Shown piece by piece: positions 1-9,880 of a stretch of 56,503 nucleotides of DNA (positions are counted from its first letter, which is position 1; each line of letters opens with the position of its first letter). This stretch comes from Pseudomonadota bacterium (GTDB taxonomy: Bacteria; Pseudomonadota; Gammaproteobacteria; Xanthomonadales; Xanthomonadaceae). Both the position numbers and the translations under genes were made by a program. Below the pieces are notes generated by a model. The model searched no databases, had not been told where the DNA came from, and saw nothing but the letters and a program-made list of their open reading frames with translations. The stretch spans positions 1 to 56,503 of the forward strand of contig JAIUOJ010000007.1 in NCBI GenBank assembly GCA_020161335.1, read 5' to 3'.

Positions 1-1769
1 TGAAAGGCCCCGGCAACGCCAACGTCCTGGCCGGCACCGACTTCGATCTGACCATCGGCGAAACCCCGATGGACTTCACCGGGCGTGTGCGGCCGGCGAT
101 CACTGTGAACGGCTCGCTGCCGGCACCGATCCTGCGCTGGCGTGAAGGCACCACGGTGAACCTGCGCGTGGCGAACGCGTTACCCACCGGCTCGATCCAC
201 GGCAATGAAACCTCGATCCATTGGCACGGCATCATCCTGCCGGCCAACATGGACGGCGTGCCAGGGCTGAGTTTCAACGGCATCGCCCGTGGCGAGGCGT
301 ATCAATACCGTTTTACGGTCAACCAGGGCGGTACCTACTGGTACCACAGCCATTCGGCGTTCCAGGAACAGGCCGGCTTGTACGGGCCGCTGATCATCGA
401 TCCGATCGCACCGGAACCCTTCGCCTACGATCGAGACTACGTGGTCATGCTGTCCGACTGGACCGACATGGATCCGACACGGCTGTTCGCGCGGCTGAAG
501 AAGATGTCGATGTACGACAACTACTACATGCGCACCGTCGGGGACTTCTTCAACGATGCAAAGCGCGATGGCGTGGCCGCCACGGTCGAGGATCGCAAGA
601 TGTGGGGGCAGATGCGCATGTCGCCGACTGACCTGTCGGACGTCAACGCGAACACCTACACCTATCTGATGAACGGCACCACGGCGTTGGGCAATTGGAC
701 CGGTCTGTTCCGCAGCGGGGAAAAGGTGCGGCTGCGTTTCATCAACGGTTCGGCGATGACTTATTTCGACGTGCGCATCCCGGGTCTGAAGATGACCGTG
801 GTCGCCGCCGATGGGCAATACGTGCATCCAGTGACTGTGGACGAATTCCGCATCGCGGTGGCTGAGACCTTTGATGTGATCGTCGAGCCGTCGGGGCAGG
901 ATGCCTTCACGATCTTTGCCCAGGATATGGGCCGCACCGGTTACGTGAGCGGCACGCTGGCGGTGCGCGAAGGCCTGCGCGCACCGGTCCCGGCGATCGA
1001 TCCGCGCCCGTTGCTGACCATGCAGGACATGGGAATGGATCATGGAAGCATGGGCGGCATGGATATGTCCGGCGGCAAGGGCATGGAAATGAGCTGCGGC
1101 GCCAACATGGGCATGGCCGGCATGGACCACGGCGCGATGACGCAGGAGTCGAAGCCGGCCAATGCCGATCCGGACGCGGGTCATGACATGGCCGGCATGA
1201 AAGGCGGCGCGATGGCGGACATGGACCCCGGGAGCATGGTCACACACCCGGCCAGCGAAACGCGCAACCCGCTGCTCGACAACCAGGCGATGACCGTCAG
1301 CTCGCGCCTCGACGATCCGGGCAACGGCCTGCGCGACAACGGCCGCACCGTGCTTAGTTATTCGATGCTCAAGAGCACGTTCGAGGATCCGGATGGCCGC
1401 GATCCCGGTCGAGAGATCCAACTGCACCTGACCGGGCACATGGAGAAGTTCGCCTGGGGCTTCAACGGGCAGAAGTTCTCCGAGGTGACGCCATTGCGGC
1501 TCAACTACGGCGAGCGCGTACGCATCGTGTTGGTCAACGACACCATGATGACCCATCCGATCCATCTGCACGGCATGTGGAGCGATGTGGAAGACGCCGC
1601 CGGCAACTTCATGGTGCGCAAGCACACCGTGGACATGCCGCCAGGCAGCAAGCGTAGTTACCGCGTGCGTGCCGATGCATTGGGCCTGTGGGCTTACCAC
1701 TGCCACCTGCTCTATCACATGGAGGCAGGCATGATGCGGGCCGTGCAGGTAGGGGAGGGCGTCGCATGA
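1..1769 (+). CDS. copA: Multicopper oxidase CopA, copper resistance (5' end outside window)
   Basis: Periplasmic multicopper oxidase of the CopA/PcoA family, thought to oxidise or bind Cu(I) in the periplasm. The reading frame is open from base 3, so the start and the Tat signal lie upstream of the window. Counting from the first internal Met (base 69), cupredoxin copper motifs are visible: HWHG near residue 51, YWYHSHS near residue 90, and HPIHLHG and HCHLLYHMEAGMM at the C-terminus. Between them, at about residues 320-395, is a Met/His-rich insert with repeated MDHG and MGMAGM units, typical of CopA copper-binding loops. The stop codon overlaps the copB start (ATGA), so the two genes are translationally coupled. 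Family assignment is firm. Confidence 0.96.
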   Translation, partial: KGPGNANVLAGTDFDLTIGETPMDFTGRVRPAITVNGSLPAPILRWREGTTVNLRVANALPTGSIHGNETSIHWHGIILPANMDGVPGLSFNGIARGEAYQYRFTVNQGGTYWYHSHSAFQEQAGLYGPLIIDPIAPEPFAYDRDYVVMLSDWTDMDPTRLFARLKKMSMYDNYYMRTVGDFFNDAKRDGVAATVEDRKMWGQMRMSPTDLSDVNANTYTYLMNGTTALGNWTGLFRSGEKVRLRFINGSAMTYFDVRIPGLKMTVVAADGQYVHPVTVDEFRIAVAETFDVIVEPSGQDAFTIFAQDMGRTGYVSGTLAVREGLRAPVPAIDPRPLLTMQDMGMDHGSMGGMDMSGGKGMEMSCGANMGMAGMDHGAMTQESKPANADPDAGHDMAGMKGGAMADMDPGSMVTHPASETRNPLLDNQAMTVSSRLDDPGNGLRDNGRTVLSYSMLKSTFEDPDGRDPGREIQLHLTGHMEKFAWGFNGQKFSEVTPLRLNYGERVRIVLVNDTMMTHPIHLHGMWSDVEDAAGNFMVRKHTVDMPPGSKRSYRVRADALGLWAYHCHLLYHMEAGMMRAVQVGEGVA

Positions 1770-2878
1770 ATGCCTTGAAGACCTCACTGCTGGGCATCGC
1801 GCTGGCAACGGCACTGCCCGCCGGGGCGCAGGAAATGGACCATTCGAAGATGGCCATGCCGATGTCGCCGTCGACCGAAACCAAGCCGACGGCGAAGAAG
1901 CAGCCAGTAGCCGAGCCGGCGCCGAAAATAGCCGCCAAGCCTGCGGTTGCGGATCCCCATGCCGGGCACCCGATGGCACCGGCCACGGCAGCCAAACCTG
2001 CCGCGATGCCGATGGATCATTCCAAGATGGACCATGCGATGCCGGAGCCCCCCGCCGAAATCGCACCGCCGATGGACCACGCTGGCATGGGGCATGACAT
2101 GGCCGGCATGTCGATGGAAGCCATGCCCGGCATGCAGCACGGCGACATGGAGATGGCACCTGGCGAGCCGCGCACGCCGATTCCGCCGATCATCGAAGCC
2201 GACCGCGCTGCCGCCATGCCGCCCTCCAAGCACATGGAACACCTCGATAATGCCATCCACAGCTATACGCTACTCAATCGCCTGGAAGGCTGGAATGCCG
2301 ATCCGGGCAAGGGGCAGGCTTGGGAAGGACAAGGCTGGATCGGCACAGACCTGGACCGCCTGTGGTGGCGCAGCGAAGGCGAGCGGGTCGATGGGCGTAC
2401 CGAGTCGGCCGATCTGGAAGTGCTTTACGGGCGCAGCGTTTCGACCTGGTGGGACGTGGTCGCCGGCATGCGCCACGACTTCAAGCCCGGCGATTCGCAG
2501 AACTTCGTCGCGATCGGCGTGCAGGGCCTGGCGCCATACAAGTTCGAAGTCGAGGCCACGGCCTACATCGGCCAATCCGGGCAAACCGGTGCGCGCCTGG
2601 AAGCTGAGTACGAAACGTTGCTGACCAACCGGCTGATCCTGCAGCCGCTGATTGAAGTCAATGTCTACGGCAAGAACGACGCGCGCCGCGGCATCGGTTC
2701 CGGCCTGAGCACCGCCGAAGCCGGCGTGCGCCTGCGCTACGAGTTCACCCGGCAATTCGCGCCTTACCTCGGAGTAGTCCATGAACGAGCCTTCGGCCGC
2801 ACCGCGGATTTGCGCCGTGAAGAAGGTGAAGACGTCAACGACACCCGCTTTGTGGCGGGCATCCGCATCTGGTTCTGA
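1766..2878 (+). CDS. copB: Copper resistance protein CopB, outer membrane
   Basis: A 370-residue CopB-family protein, an outer-membrane partner of CopA. The chosen ATG overlaps the copA stop. An N-terminal signal peptide of about 21 residues ends in LPAGAQ. About 130 residues of Met/His/Pro-rich sequence follow, with MDHSKM, MDHAGM and MPGMQHGDM units that probably bind copper. The conserved CopB barrel domain starts near MEHLDNAIHSYTLL and contains AWEGQGWIGTD and WWDVVAGMRHDF. The protein ends in Phe (AGIRIWF), as expected for an outer-membrane beta-barrel. The metal-binding role is inferred from composition and family knowledge. Confidence 0.95.
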   Translation: MNALKTSLLGIALATALPAGAQEMDHSKMAMPMSPSTETKPTAKKQPVAEPAPKIAAKPAVADPHAGHPMAPATAAKPAAMPMDHSKMDHAMPEPPAEIAPPMDHAGMGHDMAGMSMEAMPGMQHGDMEMAPGEPRTPIPPIIEADRAAAMPPSKHMEHLDNAIHSYTLLNRLEGWNADPGKGQAWEGQGWIGTDLDRLWWRSEGERVDGRTESADLEVLYGRSVSTWWDVVAGMRHDFKPGDSQNFVAIGVQGLAPYKFEVEATAYIGQSGQTGARLEAEYETLLTNRLILQPLIEVNVYGKNDARRGIGSGLSTAEAGVRLRYEFTRQFAPYLGVVHERAFGRTADLRREEGEDVNDTRFVAGIRIWF

Positions 2879-2892
2879 TTGGGGAGATCACC

Positions 2893-3768
2893 ATGCCGTT
2901 CGTAACACGAAAGTCCCTGCTCGCTATGAGCCTCCTGTCCGGTGTCGCCCTCGTGGGGACGGCCGGTTTCGTCTGGTCGGGCATCTACAACATCGGCGCC
3001 GACGACACACACACCAAGCCCGTGTATGCGGTGCTGCAAACGCTGCGCGAGCGCTCGATCGACACCCGCGCGCACAAGCTGCAACTGCCGGCCAACCTCA
3101 ATGACCCGGCACGCATTCGCCAAGGCGCCGGTAACTACAACGCCATGTGCACGGGTTGCCATCTCGGCCCGGGCATGCAGGAAACCGAACTGAGCAAGGG
3201 CCTGTACCCGACGCCGCCCAATCTCGCAAAGGAATCGGTCGATGCAGCCGAAGCGTTCTGGGTGATCAAGCACGGCATCAAGGCCAGCGGCATGCCGGCG
3301 TGGGGCAAGAGCATGAATGACGAATACATCTGGAACATGGCCGCCTTCCTGCAGGAATTGCCGAAGCTCAACAAGGCGGGATACGAAACCTTGGTCGCCA
3401 GCAGCGGAGGGCACTCGCATGGTGGTGGCGAGAGCGGCGGCCATTCGCATGCGGAGGAGGGCGAGGAGCATGAGCATGCCGAAGGCGAGGGGCACGACGA
3501 GATGGCCGGCATGCCGATGAGCGAGGCGAAGCCGCACCCGCATCCTCCGGGCACGCCACCGCACGACGACGCGCCGAAGAACACCAAAGCACCGGCCGGC
3601 GGCCAAGTGCATACCCATGCCGATGGCAAGGAGCACGTCCACGCCGCTGCTCCTGCCGCCAAGCCGGCTGTCTCTGCGACAGCCAAGCCGGCGGTCGTCG
3701 ACCCGCATGCCGGCATGGACATGCCCGAAACCAAACCGGCCAGCGATGGACACGATCACCAACACTGA
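2893..3768 (+). CDS. copM: Periplasmic c-type cytochrome with long His-rich tail (CopM type)
   Basis: This 291-residue protein corresponds in position to copM of the copLABMGCDF clusters of Xanthomonas and Stenotrophomonas. A membrane or signal segment covers residues 8-30. A single haem-binding CTGCH lies at residues 86-90, and a likely distal Met sits in SGMPAWGK near residue 134. From about residue 170 to the end the protein is a low-complexity His/Met/Pro tail (HSHGGGESGGHSH, HPHPPGTPPHDD, HTHADGKEHVH, HAGMDMPE, ending DGHDHQH). The tail is probably a copper-binding extension of the cytochrome. The electron-transfer partner is unknown; association with CopA-mediated Cu(I) oxidation is an inference from context. 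A GGGGAG ribosome-binding site precedes the ATG. Confidence 0.88.
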   Translation: MPFVTRKSLLAMSLLSGVALVGTAGFVWSGIYNIGADDTHTKPVYAVLQTLRERSIDTRAHKLQLPANLNDPARIRQGAGNYNAMCTGCHLGPGMQETELSKGLYPTPPNLAKESVDAAEAFWVIKHGIKASGMPAWGKSMNDEYIWNMAAFLQELPKLNKAGYETLVASSGGHSHGGGESGGHSHAEEGEEHEHAEGEGHDEMAGMPMSEAKPHPHPPGTPPHDDAPKNTKAPAGGQVHTHADGKEHVHAAAPAAKPAVSATAKPAVVDPHAGMDMPETKPASDGHDHQH

Positions 3769-3784
3769 CCGGAGCATTAGTCTC

Positions 3785-4267
3785 ATGATCCATCGAATCG
3801 TTTTCCTGACCTTGCTGGCCCTGCCGTTCGCCGCGCAAGCCCATGATCCCGCGCAGCATGCGAAGGCCAGCGAGCCCGCCATCGCCGCCGAAGCGAAGCC
3901 TGCTGTCGCTGTCGTGGAAGCCTTCTCGAGTGCATTGCAGGCTGGCGACCTGAAACGCGCCGGCAATTGGTTGGCCGATGATGTGCTGATCTTGGAAAGC
4001 GGTGGTGCCGAGCGCTCCAGGACCGAATACCTGGATGGGCATGCCAAGCACGATGCGGAATTCCTGAAAGGCGCGCATGTACAGCTGAAGCAACGCACGG
4101 CAAAGGCGGTGGGCGAACTGGCTTGGGTCGGCAGCGAAAGCGAATTGCATGCCAGCAAGGATGGCAAGCCCCTGACCCTGCTCAGTACCGAGACCATGGT
4201 GCTCAAGCGTGGGACGCAGGGCTGGCGCATCGTCCACATCCATTGGTCATCGCGACCCAAACGCTGA
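3785..4267 (+). CDS. Secreted NTF2-like (SnoaL/DUF4440-type) protein in the copper cluster
   Basis: A 160-residue protein with a clear signal peptide (residues 1-19, ending FAAQA). A single NTF2-like fold follows: AVVEAFSSALQAGDLKRAGNWLADDVLILESGG is typical of the first helices and strand of DUF4440/SnoaL proteins, and GWRIVHIHWSSRPKR of the last strand. The ATG at 3785 was chosen over an earlier in-frame ATG inside copM because it gives the signal peptide. It lies 16 bases after copM and 10 before copG, so it belongs to the cop operon. The molecular function is unknown; binding of copper or a small ligand in the periplasm is only a guess. Confidence 0.8.
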   Translation: MIHRIVFLTLLALPFAAQAHDPAQHAKASEPAIAAEAKPAVAVVEAFSSALQAGDLKRAGNWLADDVLILESGGAERSRTEYLDGHAKHDAEFLKGAHVQLKQRTAKAVGELAWVGSESELHASKDGKPLTLLSTETMVLKRGTQGWRIVHIHWSSRPKR

Positions 4268-4277
4268 GGAAGCCGCC

Positions 4278-4787
4278 ATGTTGATTCGTCACGCTTTTCC
4301 GATCCTGGTGTTGTTAGGCGGCACTGCCCTGGCGGCCTGCGCCAAGCCGGTTGCAACCGTCGCCGAAGGTACCCGCATATCGCCTGAGGTGCAGGCAACG
4401 GCCACGCCAACATTGCCAGTGGTACTGGTGCACAAGAGTCCCACTTGCGGTTGCTGCAACCAATGGGTCGAACACATGCGACAAGCCGGATTCACGGTGC
4501 AGGTGGACAACCAGAACGACGTCACCCCGATCAAACAGCGTCTTGGGGTGCCGTATGGCAAGGGGTCGTGCCACACCGCGGAAGTGGCGGGCTACTTCAT
4601 CGAAGGCCACGTGCCGGCGGAAGACATCAAGCGGTTGCTGGTGCGGAAGCCCGACGTGAAGGGACTGGTGCTTCCCGGCATGCCGGCCGGTTCGCCGGGC
4701 ATGGAACTGCCGGACGGGCGAACGGAGCCGTACACCGTGGAGCAGGTTGCCCGTGATGGCAGCACACAGGCTTTCGCCCAGCATTGA
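4278..4787 (+). CDS. copG: CopG, DUF411 metal-binding lipoprotein
   Basis: A 169-residue DUF411 protein, the CopG component of cop clusters. A lipobox (LAAC, Cys21) marks it as a probable lipoprotein. The thioredoxin-like domain carries the diagnostic CGCC motif at residues 57-60 (SPTCGCCNQW) and GSCHT at 97-101; these Cys and His residues form the copper site in the family. RLLVRKPDVKGLVLPGMPAGSPGME is the conserved C-terminal part. It is the last gene of the first copper operon. The copC and copD genes that follow copG in many relatives are absent here, and an EF-hand/MerR/ATPase operon takes their place. Confidence 0.92.
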   Translation: MLIRHAFPILVLLGGTALAACAKPVATVAEGTRISPEVQATATPTLPVVLVHKSPTCGCCNQWVEHMRQAGFTVQVDNQNDVTPIKQRLGVPYGKGSCHTAEVAGYFIEGHVPAEDIKRLLVRKPDVKGLVLPGMPAGSPGMELPDGRTEPYTVEQVARDGSTQAFAQH

Positions 4788-4858
4788 TGCCCATCTTGCC
4801 TTAGGACATCCCTGCATGAATGAAGGCGAAATATTTTCCTGAATCCGAGACAAAACGC

Positions 4859-4889
4859 TTGACCTTGGAGGTAACTCCAAAGTGCAAGC
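4859..4889 (+). promoter_or_regulatory. MerR-family promoter/operator of the EF-hand/cueR-like/copF operon
   Basis: A TTGACC -35 box (4859-4864) is followed after the over-long 19-bp spacer typical of MerR-family promoters by a poor -10 (GCAAGC, about 4884-4889). The spacer contains a near-perfect dyad, CCTTGGAG-GTAA-CTCCAAAG (4863-4882, one mismatch). The arrangement closely resembles zntA/copA-type promoters that MerR activators open by DNA distortion. The regulator is presumably the CueR-like protein encoded two genes downstream, which makes the operon autoregulated. Confidence 0.85.
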
Positions 4890-4959
4890 TGGCCTTGTCA
4901 GCCAGGGTCACCTAGCTGAAAAACCGAATTCTTCCAGAACTTGTCGCTGGAGACAGATC

Positions 4960-5268
4960 ATGAAAATAGCTTCCCACATCTTTGCAATCAGCGCCGGCTT
5001 GCTGTCTCTGGCGCCCCTCACCACGTTGGCCATGGGTCAGTCCACGCCGCACGAAATCCATCTTGCCACGTGCGATCAAAAGGCCGACGAACAGGCCCGC
5101 CTCTTGAAGCACCAGTTCGCCCAGCGCGATGTCAATCGCGATGGTCTCCTTGAGGCGGCCGAAACCGACAATCCGCAGATGTCGGCAGCATGCCAGGCCA
5201 AGTGCCGAGACCGCATCGACCGCAATCATGACGGCGTCATTGAGGCTGCGGAAATCCGCCACGCCTGA
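4960..5268 (+). CDS. Secreted EF-hand protein
   Basis: A 102-residue protein with a signal peptide (about residues 1-25) and two canonical EF-hand loops: residues 57-68 (DVNRDGLLEAAE) and 87-98 (DRNHDGVIEAAE). Three cysteines (39, 78, 82) flank the loops. It is the first gene after a MerR-type promoter and is followed 15 bases later by the regulator gene, so it should be induced by the same metal. Calcium binding is predicted from the loops; a copper-related role is inferred only from the operon. The ATG at 4960 was preferred over an upstream one because it starts the signal peptide. Confidence 0.85.
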   Translation: MKIASHIFAISAGLLSLAPLTTLAMGQSTPHEIHLATCDQKADEQARLLKHQFAQRDVNRDGLLEAAETDNPQMSAACQAKCRDRIDRNHDGVIEAAEIRHA

Positions 5269-5283
5269 CCTTGGAGCCGGGAC

Positions 5284-5677
5284 ATGCATATCGGACAACT
5301 CGCGAAACAGGCCGGCGTCACGCCGGACACCATCCGCTATTACGAACGGGAAGGCGTCCTGCCATCGCCGGCGCGCCTGGAATCGCGCTACCGCAACTAC
5401 GGCCAGGACGACGTGGCGCGACTGCAGTTCATCCAGCGCGCCAAGGCGCTCGGTTTCACCCTGGCCGACATCGGCGATCTGCTGAGCCTGTCGGGCGACC
5501 GTACTTCCGACATGGCCCAGGTCAGGCAGGCCGCGCAAGCGCGGCTGGCCGGCGTCGAAGCCAAGCTGGCGGAACTGACCCGCCTGCGCGACGGCCTGGT
5601 TAGCCTGGTCGATGCCTGTCCGGGTCACGGGGAACTGCAGGGTTGCCCCATCCTAAATGCGCTCGTCGGGGAAACAC

Positions 5678-5691
<14 letters not shown>
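5284..5691 (+). CDS. MerR-family metal regulator, CueR-like (Cu(I)/Ag(I))
   Basis: A 135-residue MerR-family activator. The N-terminal winged helix is [23 protein letters not shown], and the dimerisation helix runs from about residue 75 to 110. The metal loop is [12 protein letters not shown] with Cys112 and Cys121, one residue longer than in E. coli CueR. No Cys occurs at the position equivalent to ZntR Cys79 (the segment reads RTSDMAQV), which argues for a monovalent-ion sensor of the CueR type. Its gene overlaps the start of the Cu ATPase gene by 14 bases and lies in the operon it probably controls through the dyad at 4863-4882. Confidence 0.88.
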
Positions 5692-8185
<2,494 letters not shown>

Positions 8186-8212
8186 GGTCCCACTTTCCAC
8201 TGGAGTAGAACG

Positions 8213-8509
8213 ATGAAAACGATGATTTCCCTATTGGCGGCATCCTTGTTCTTTGCGGGCACCGCGATGGCACAAACGACGGCACCAGCGCAGAACCATG
8301 GCCAGATGGATCACGGCAAGATGAACCATGGTGCGATGAAGATGGATGCCAAGCCGGACGAGTTCACCACGCTTGATACGGACAAGAATGGCACGCTGTC
8401 CAAGGCCGAGTTGGCCAAGCACCGCCTCGGCCCGCATTTCGGCATGCTGGATGCCAACAAGGATGGTCGCCTGAGCCCGAAAGAGTTCGCCGCCGGCAAA
8501 GGCATGTGA
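8213..8509 (+). CDS. Secreted EF-hand protein with Met/His-rich segment
   Basis: A 98-residue protein: signal peptide (residues 1-20, ending TAMA), a Met/His-rich stretch at 29-44 (HGQMDHGKMNHGAMKM) and two EF-hand loops at 55-66 (DTDKNGTLSKAE) and 80-91 (DANKDGRLSPKE). The Met/His units repeat those of CopA and CopB in the same cluster, so the protein may bind copper as well as calcium; this is inference. A GGAG ribosome-binding site precedes the ATG, and the gene lies 27 bases after copF, probably in the same operon. A strong inverted repeat follows it. Confidence 0.85.
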   Translation: MKTMISLLAASLFFAGTAMAQTTAPAQNHGQMDHGKMNHGAMKMDAKPDEFTTLDTDKNGTLSKAELAKHRLGPHFGMLDANKDGRLSPKEFAAGKGM

Positions 8510-8522
8510 CGCTTTGCGGTGA

Positions 8523-8562
8523 ACGGGTTTCGGTAGCGGTTGCGGCCGAAGCCGAAACCCGT
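8523..8562 (+). terminator. Inverted repeat after the copper operon, probable terminator
   Basis: ACGGGTTTCGG (8523-8533) pairs perfectly with CCGAAACCCGT (8552-8562), an 11-bp stem with an 18-base loop. Only a short T-poor tail follows, so intrinsic termination is likely but not certain. It separates the copper module from the oppositely oriented hutG remnant. Confidence 0.6.
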
Positions 8563-8595
8563 CTTCCACGATACGGCTCAGCGGCGACCGACGAC

Positions 8596-9300
8596 TCAGT
8601 GGATGAGTCGTGCTGCCACGCGCGCGGTCGCGTTGTCGATGTCCAGTGGTGGCGACAATTCGGCACACGTCCATGATAGCGCGTCGTCCTGGATATGGCG
8701 CGCGTCGACCCTGTCGGCCACGGCGAACAAGTCTGGCGTATTGCTCGTTCGACTGACGCCAAGGCAGTGGTAGCGAACGTCGTGGCCCAGGCGTCGCGCG
8801 TCCTCGATGGCTTGCAGGAACGGCGTGCCGGAACTGGCGCGCGGTTGTTCGCGTAGGTCGAAGTGTGCATCGAAATTGAAGATGCCGATACGTTGCCGCG
8901 CGTTCGCCAGATGCGAAGCCAGGCCGGAATAGCTTGCATAAACGATTTCGTGTCCGCCGCCCATGCCGACGACGAAGTGACCGGCGTCGAGCAGGGCCTT
9001 GGCGCGTTCGGCATAACGGGCCTGCGCGTCATCGAGTGCTTCGCCTTCGCAGGCTACGTCGCCGGCGTCATACAGCGCGCTGGCGTGCAGCACCGGCAGG
9101 TTGGCCAGCATTTTCCGCAACGCAAGCGGCCCTTGCATCGCACCCATTCGGCCCGAATTGCGGCGGATGCCTTCATCGCTGGCCAAACCCATCAGGGCGA
9201 CGCCCGGCGAACCGGATTCGTCCGCCTTGCGCACCACCTGGTGCCACCGGCGCGTGTCCGCCAAGCCCGGCGGGTCGATGCGGCCATGCCCAGATGCCAG
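8596..9300 (-). pseudogene. hutG: hutG (formimidoylglutamase) pseudogene, truncated and internally deleted
   Basis: The frame encodes recognisable HutG of the arginase/agmatinase superfamily: HGRIDPPGLADTRRWHQVV, GLASDEGIRRNSGR, GMGGGHE and NFDAHFDLRE. The copy is damaged twice. In-frame stop TAA (9301-9303) lies directly before the GRID motif, leaving no normal start; only a TTG at 9264 could serve. Near 8660, SWTC joins directly to AELSPPLDID, skipping about 70 residues that in the family contain the second metal-binding segment (DLDVLP-like). The remaining 222 residues compare with roughly 310 in intact enzymes, so activity is very unlikely. It lies antisense to the metal genes. Confidence 0.75.
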
Positions 9301-9330
9301 TTATTTCAGTTGCCTTGAAAGGGCAGGTCG

Positions 9331-9570
9331 AGGAGCTCCAATTTCACCTGGCACCTGGTGATTTCGGAAGCCGCCGAATGCGACGATGCGCTGTTGCAGG
9401 GACTGGTGCACGAGGCGGCGTCCCATCATCTGCTGCAAGGCCATCCCGACCTGCAATCGTGCGATTTCTATTTGTGTGGCCCCCCGGCGATGCTGTCGGC
9501 TACCCGCCACATGCTGGCGGAACTGGAGGTTCCGGAAAGCCACGTGGCTTTCGATGATTTCAAGATCTGA
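9331..9570 (+). pseudogene. nqrF: 3' remnant of nqrF (Na+-translocating NADH:quinone reductase subunit F)
   Basis: About 78 codons match the C-terminal end of NqrF: NFTWHLVISEA, then HEAASHHLL, CDFYLCGPPAML with the conserved CGPP motif of the ferredoxin-reductase NAD-binding lobe, and the terminal DDFKI followed by TGA. An in-frame stop lies at 9316-9318 and nothing of the 2Fe-2S or FAD domains precedes it. It abuts the broken 5' end of hutG, so the join near 9300-9330 is a rearrangement point. It is not expected to be functional. Confidence 0.72.
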
Positions 9571-9752
9571 GTGATGCGATCAACTAGCGGGCGGCTTTCG
9601 TCGCCCAACCGCGATGGGTCGCCCGCCGGTTTGAACACTGACGGCGTGGCCGTCGCGATCAGCACGGCCAGTGCGGCGCCGACATCCACGACTAACTGCG
9701 TGAGGATCGTGGGGAGCTTGACAAAGCCCGATTGAGTAGCTGGTTTGCTCAC
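9468..9752 (-). other. Possible truncated small membrane-protein ORF and junction region
   Basis: The gap between the nqrF remnant (ending 9570) and nadE (ending 9881) is about 310 bases. On the minus strand a GTG at 9752 with an AGGA ribosome-binding site opens a frame beginning VSKPATQSGFVKLP, followed by a hydrophobic stretch (LVVDVGAALAVLIATATPSVF). From about 9573 the frame runs antisense through nqrF, so only about 60 codons look natural. I do not recognise the family. It may be the start of a membrane protein cut off by the rearrangement. No other gene is seen in the gap. Confidence 0.25.
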
Positions 9753-9880
9753 CGTTGTTCCTCGGGCTAGGCACGTTTTCGGGACGGCGCGAGGATGGTC
9801 AGCATCTGAATGCCACGCGGTTCAAGGTGCGGAAAGGGCGGGTGGCGGTTCCGAGGTAGCGGTTAACGTTGCTCGTGGGA

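Noticed and set aside
8596-9264. A functional 222-residue arginase-family enzyme starting at TTG 9264
   Set aside because: The segment with the second set of metal ligands is missing and homology continues upstream to a stop codon, so it reads as a pseudogene.
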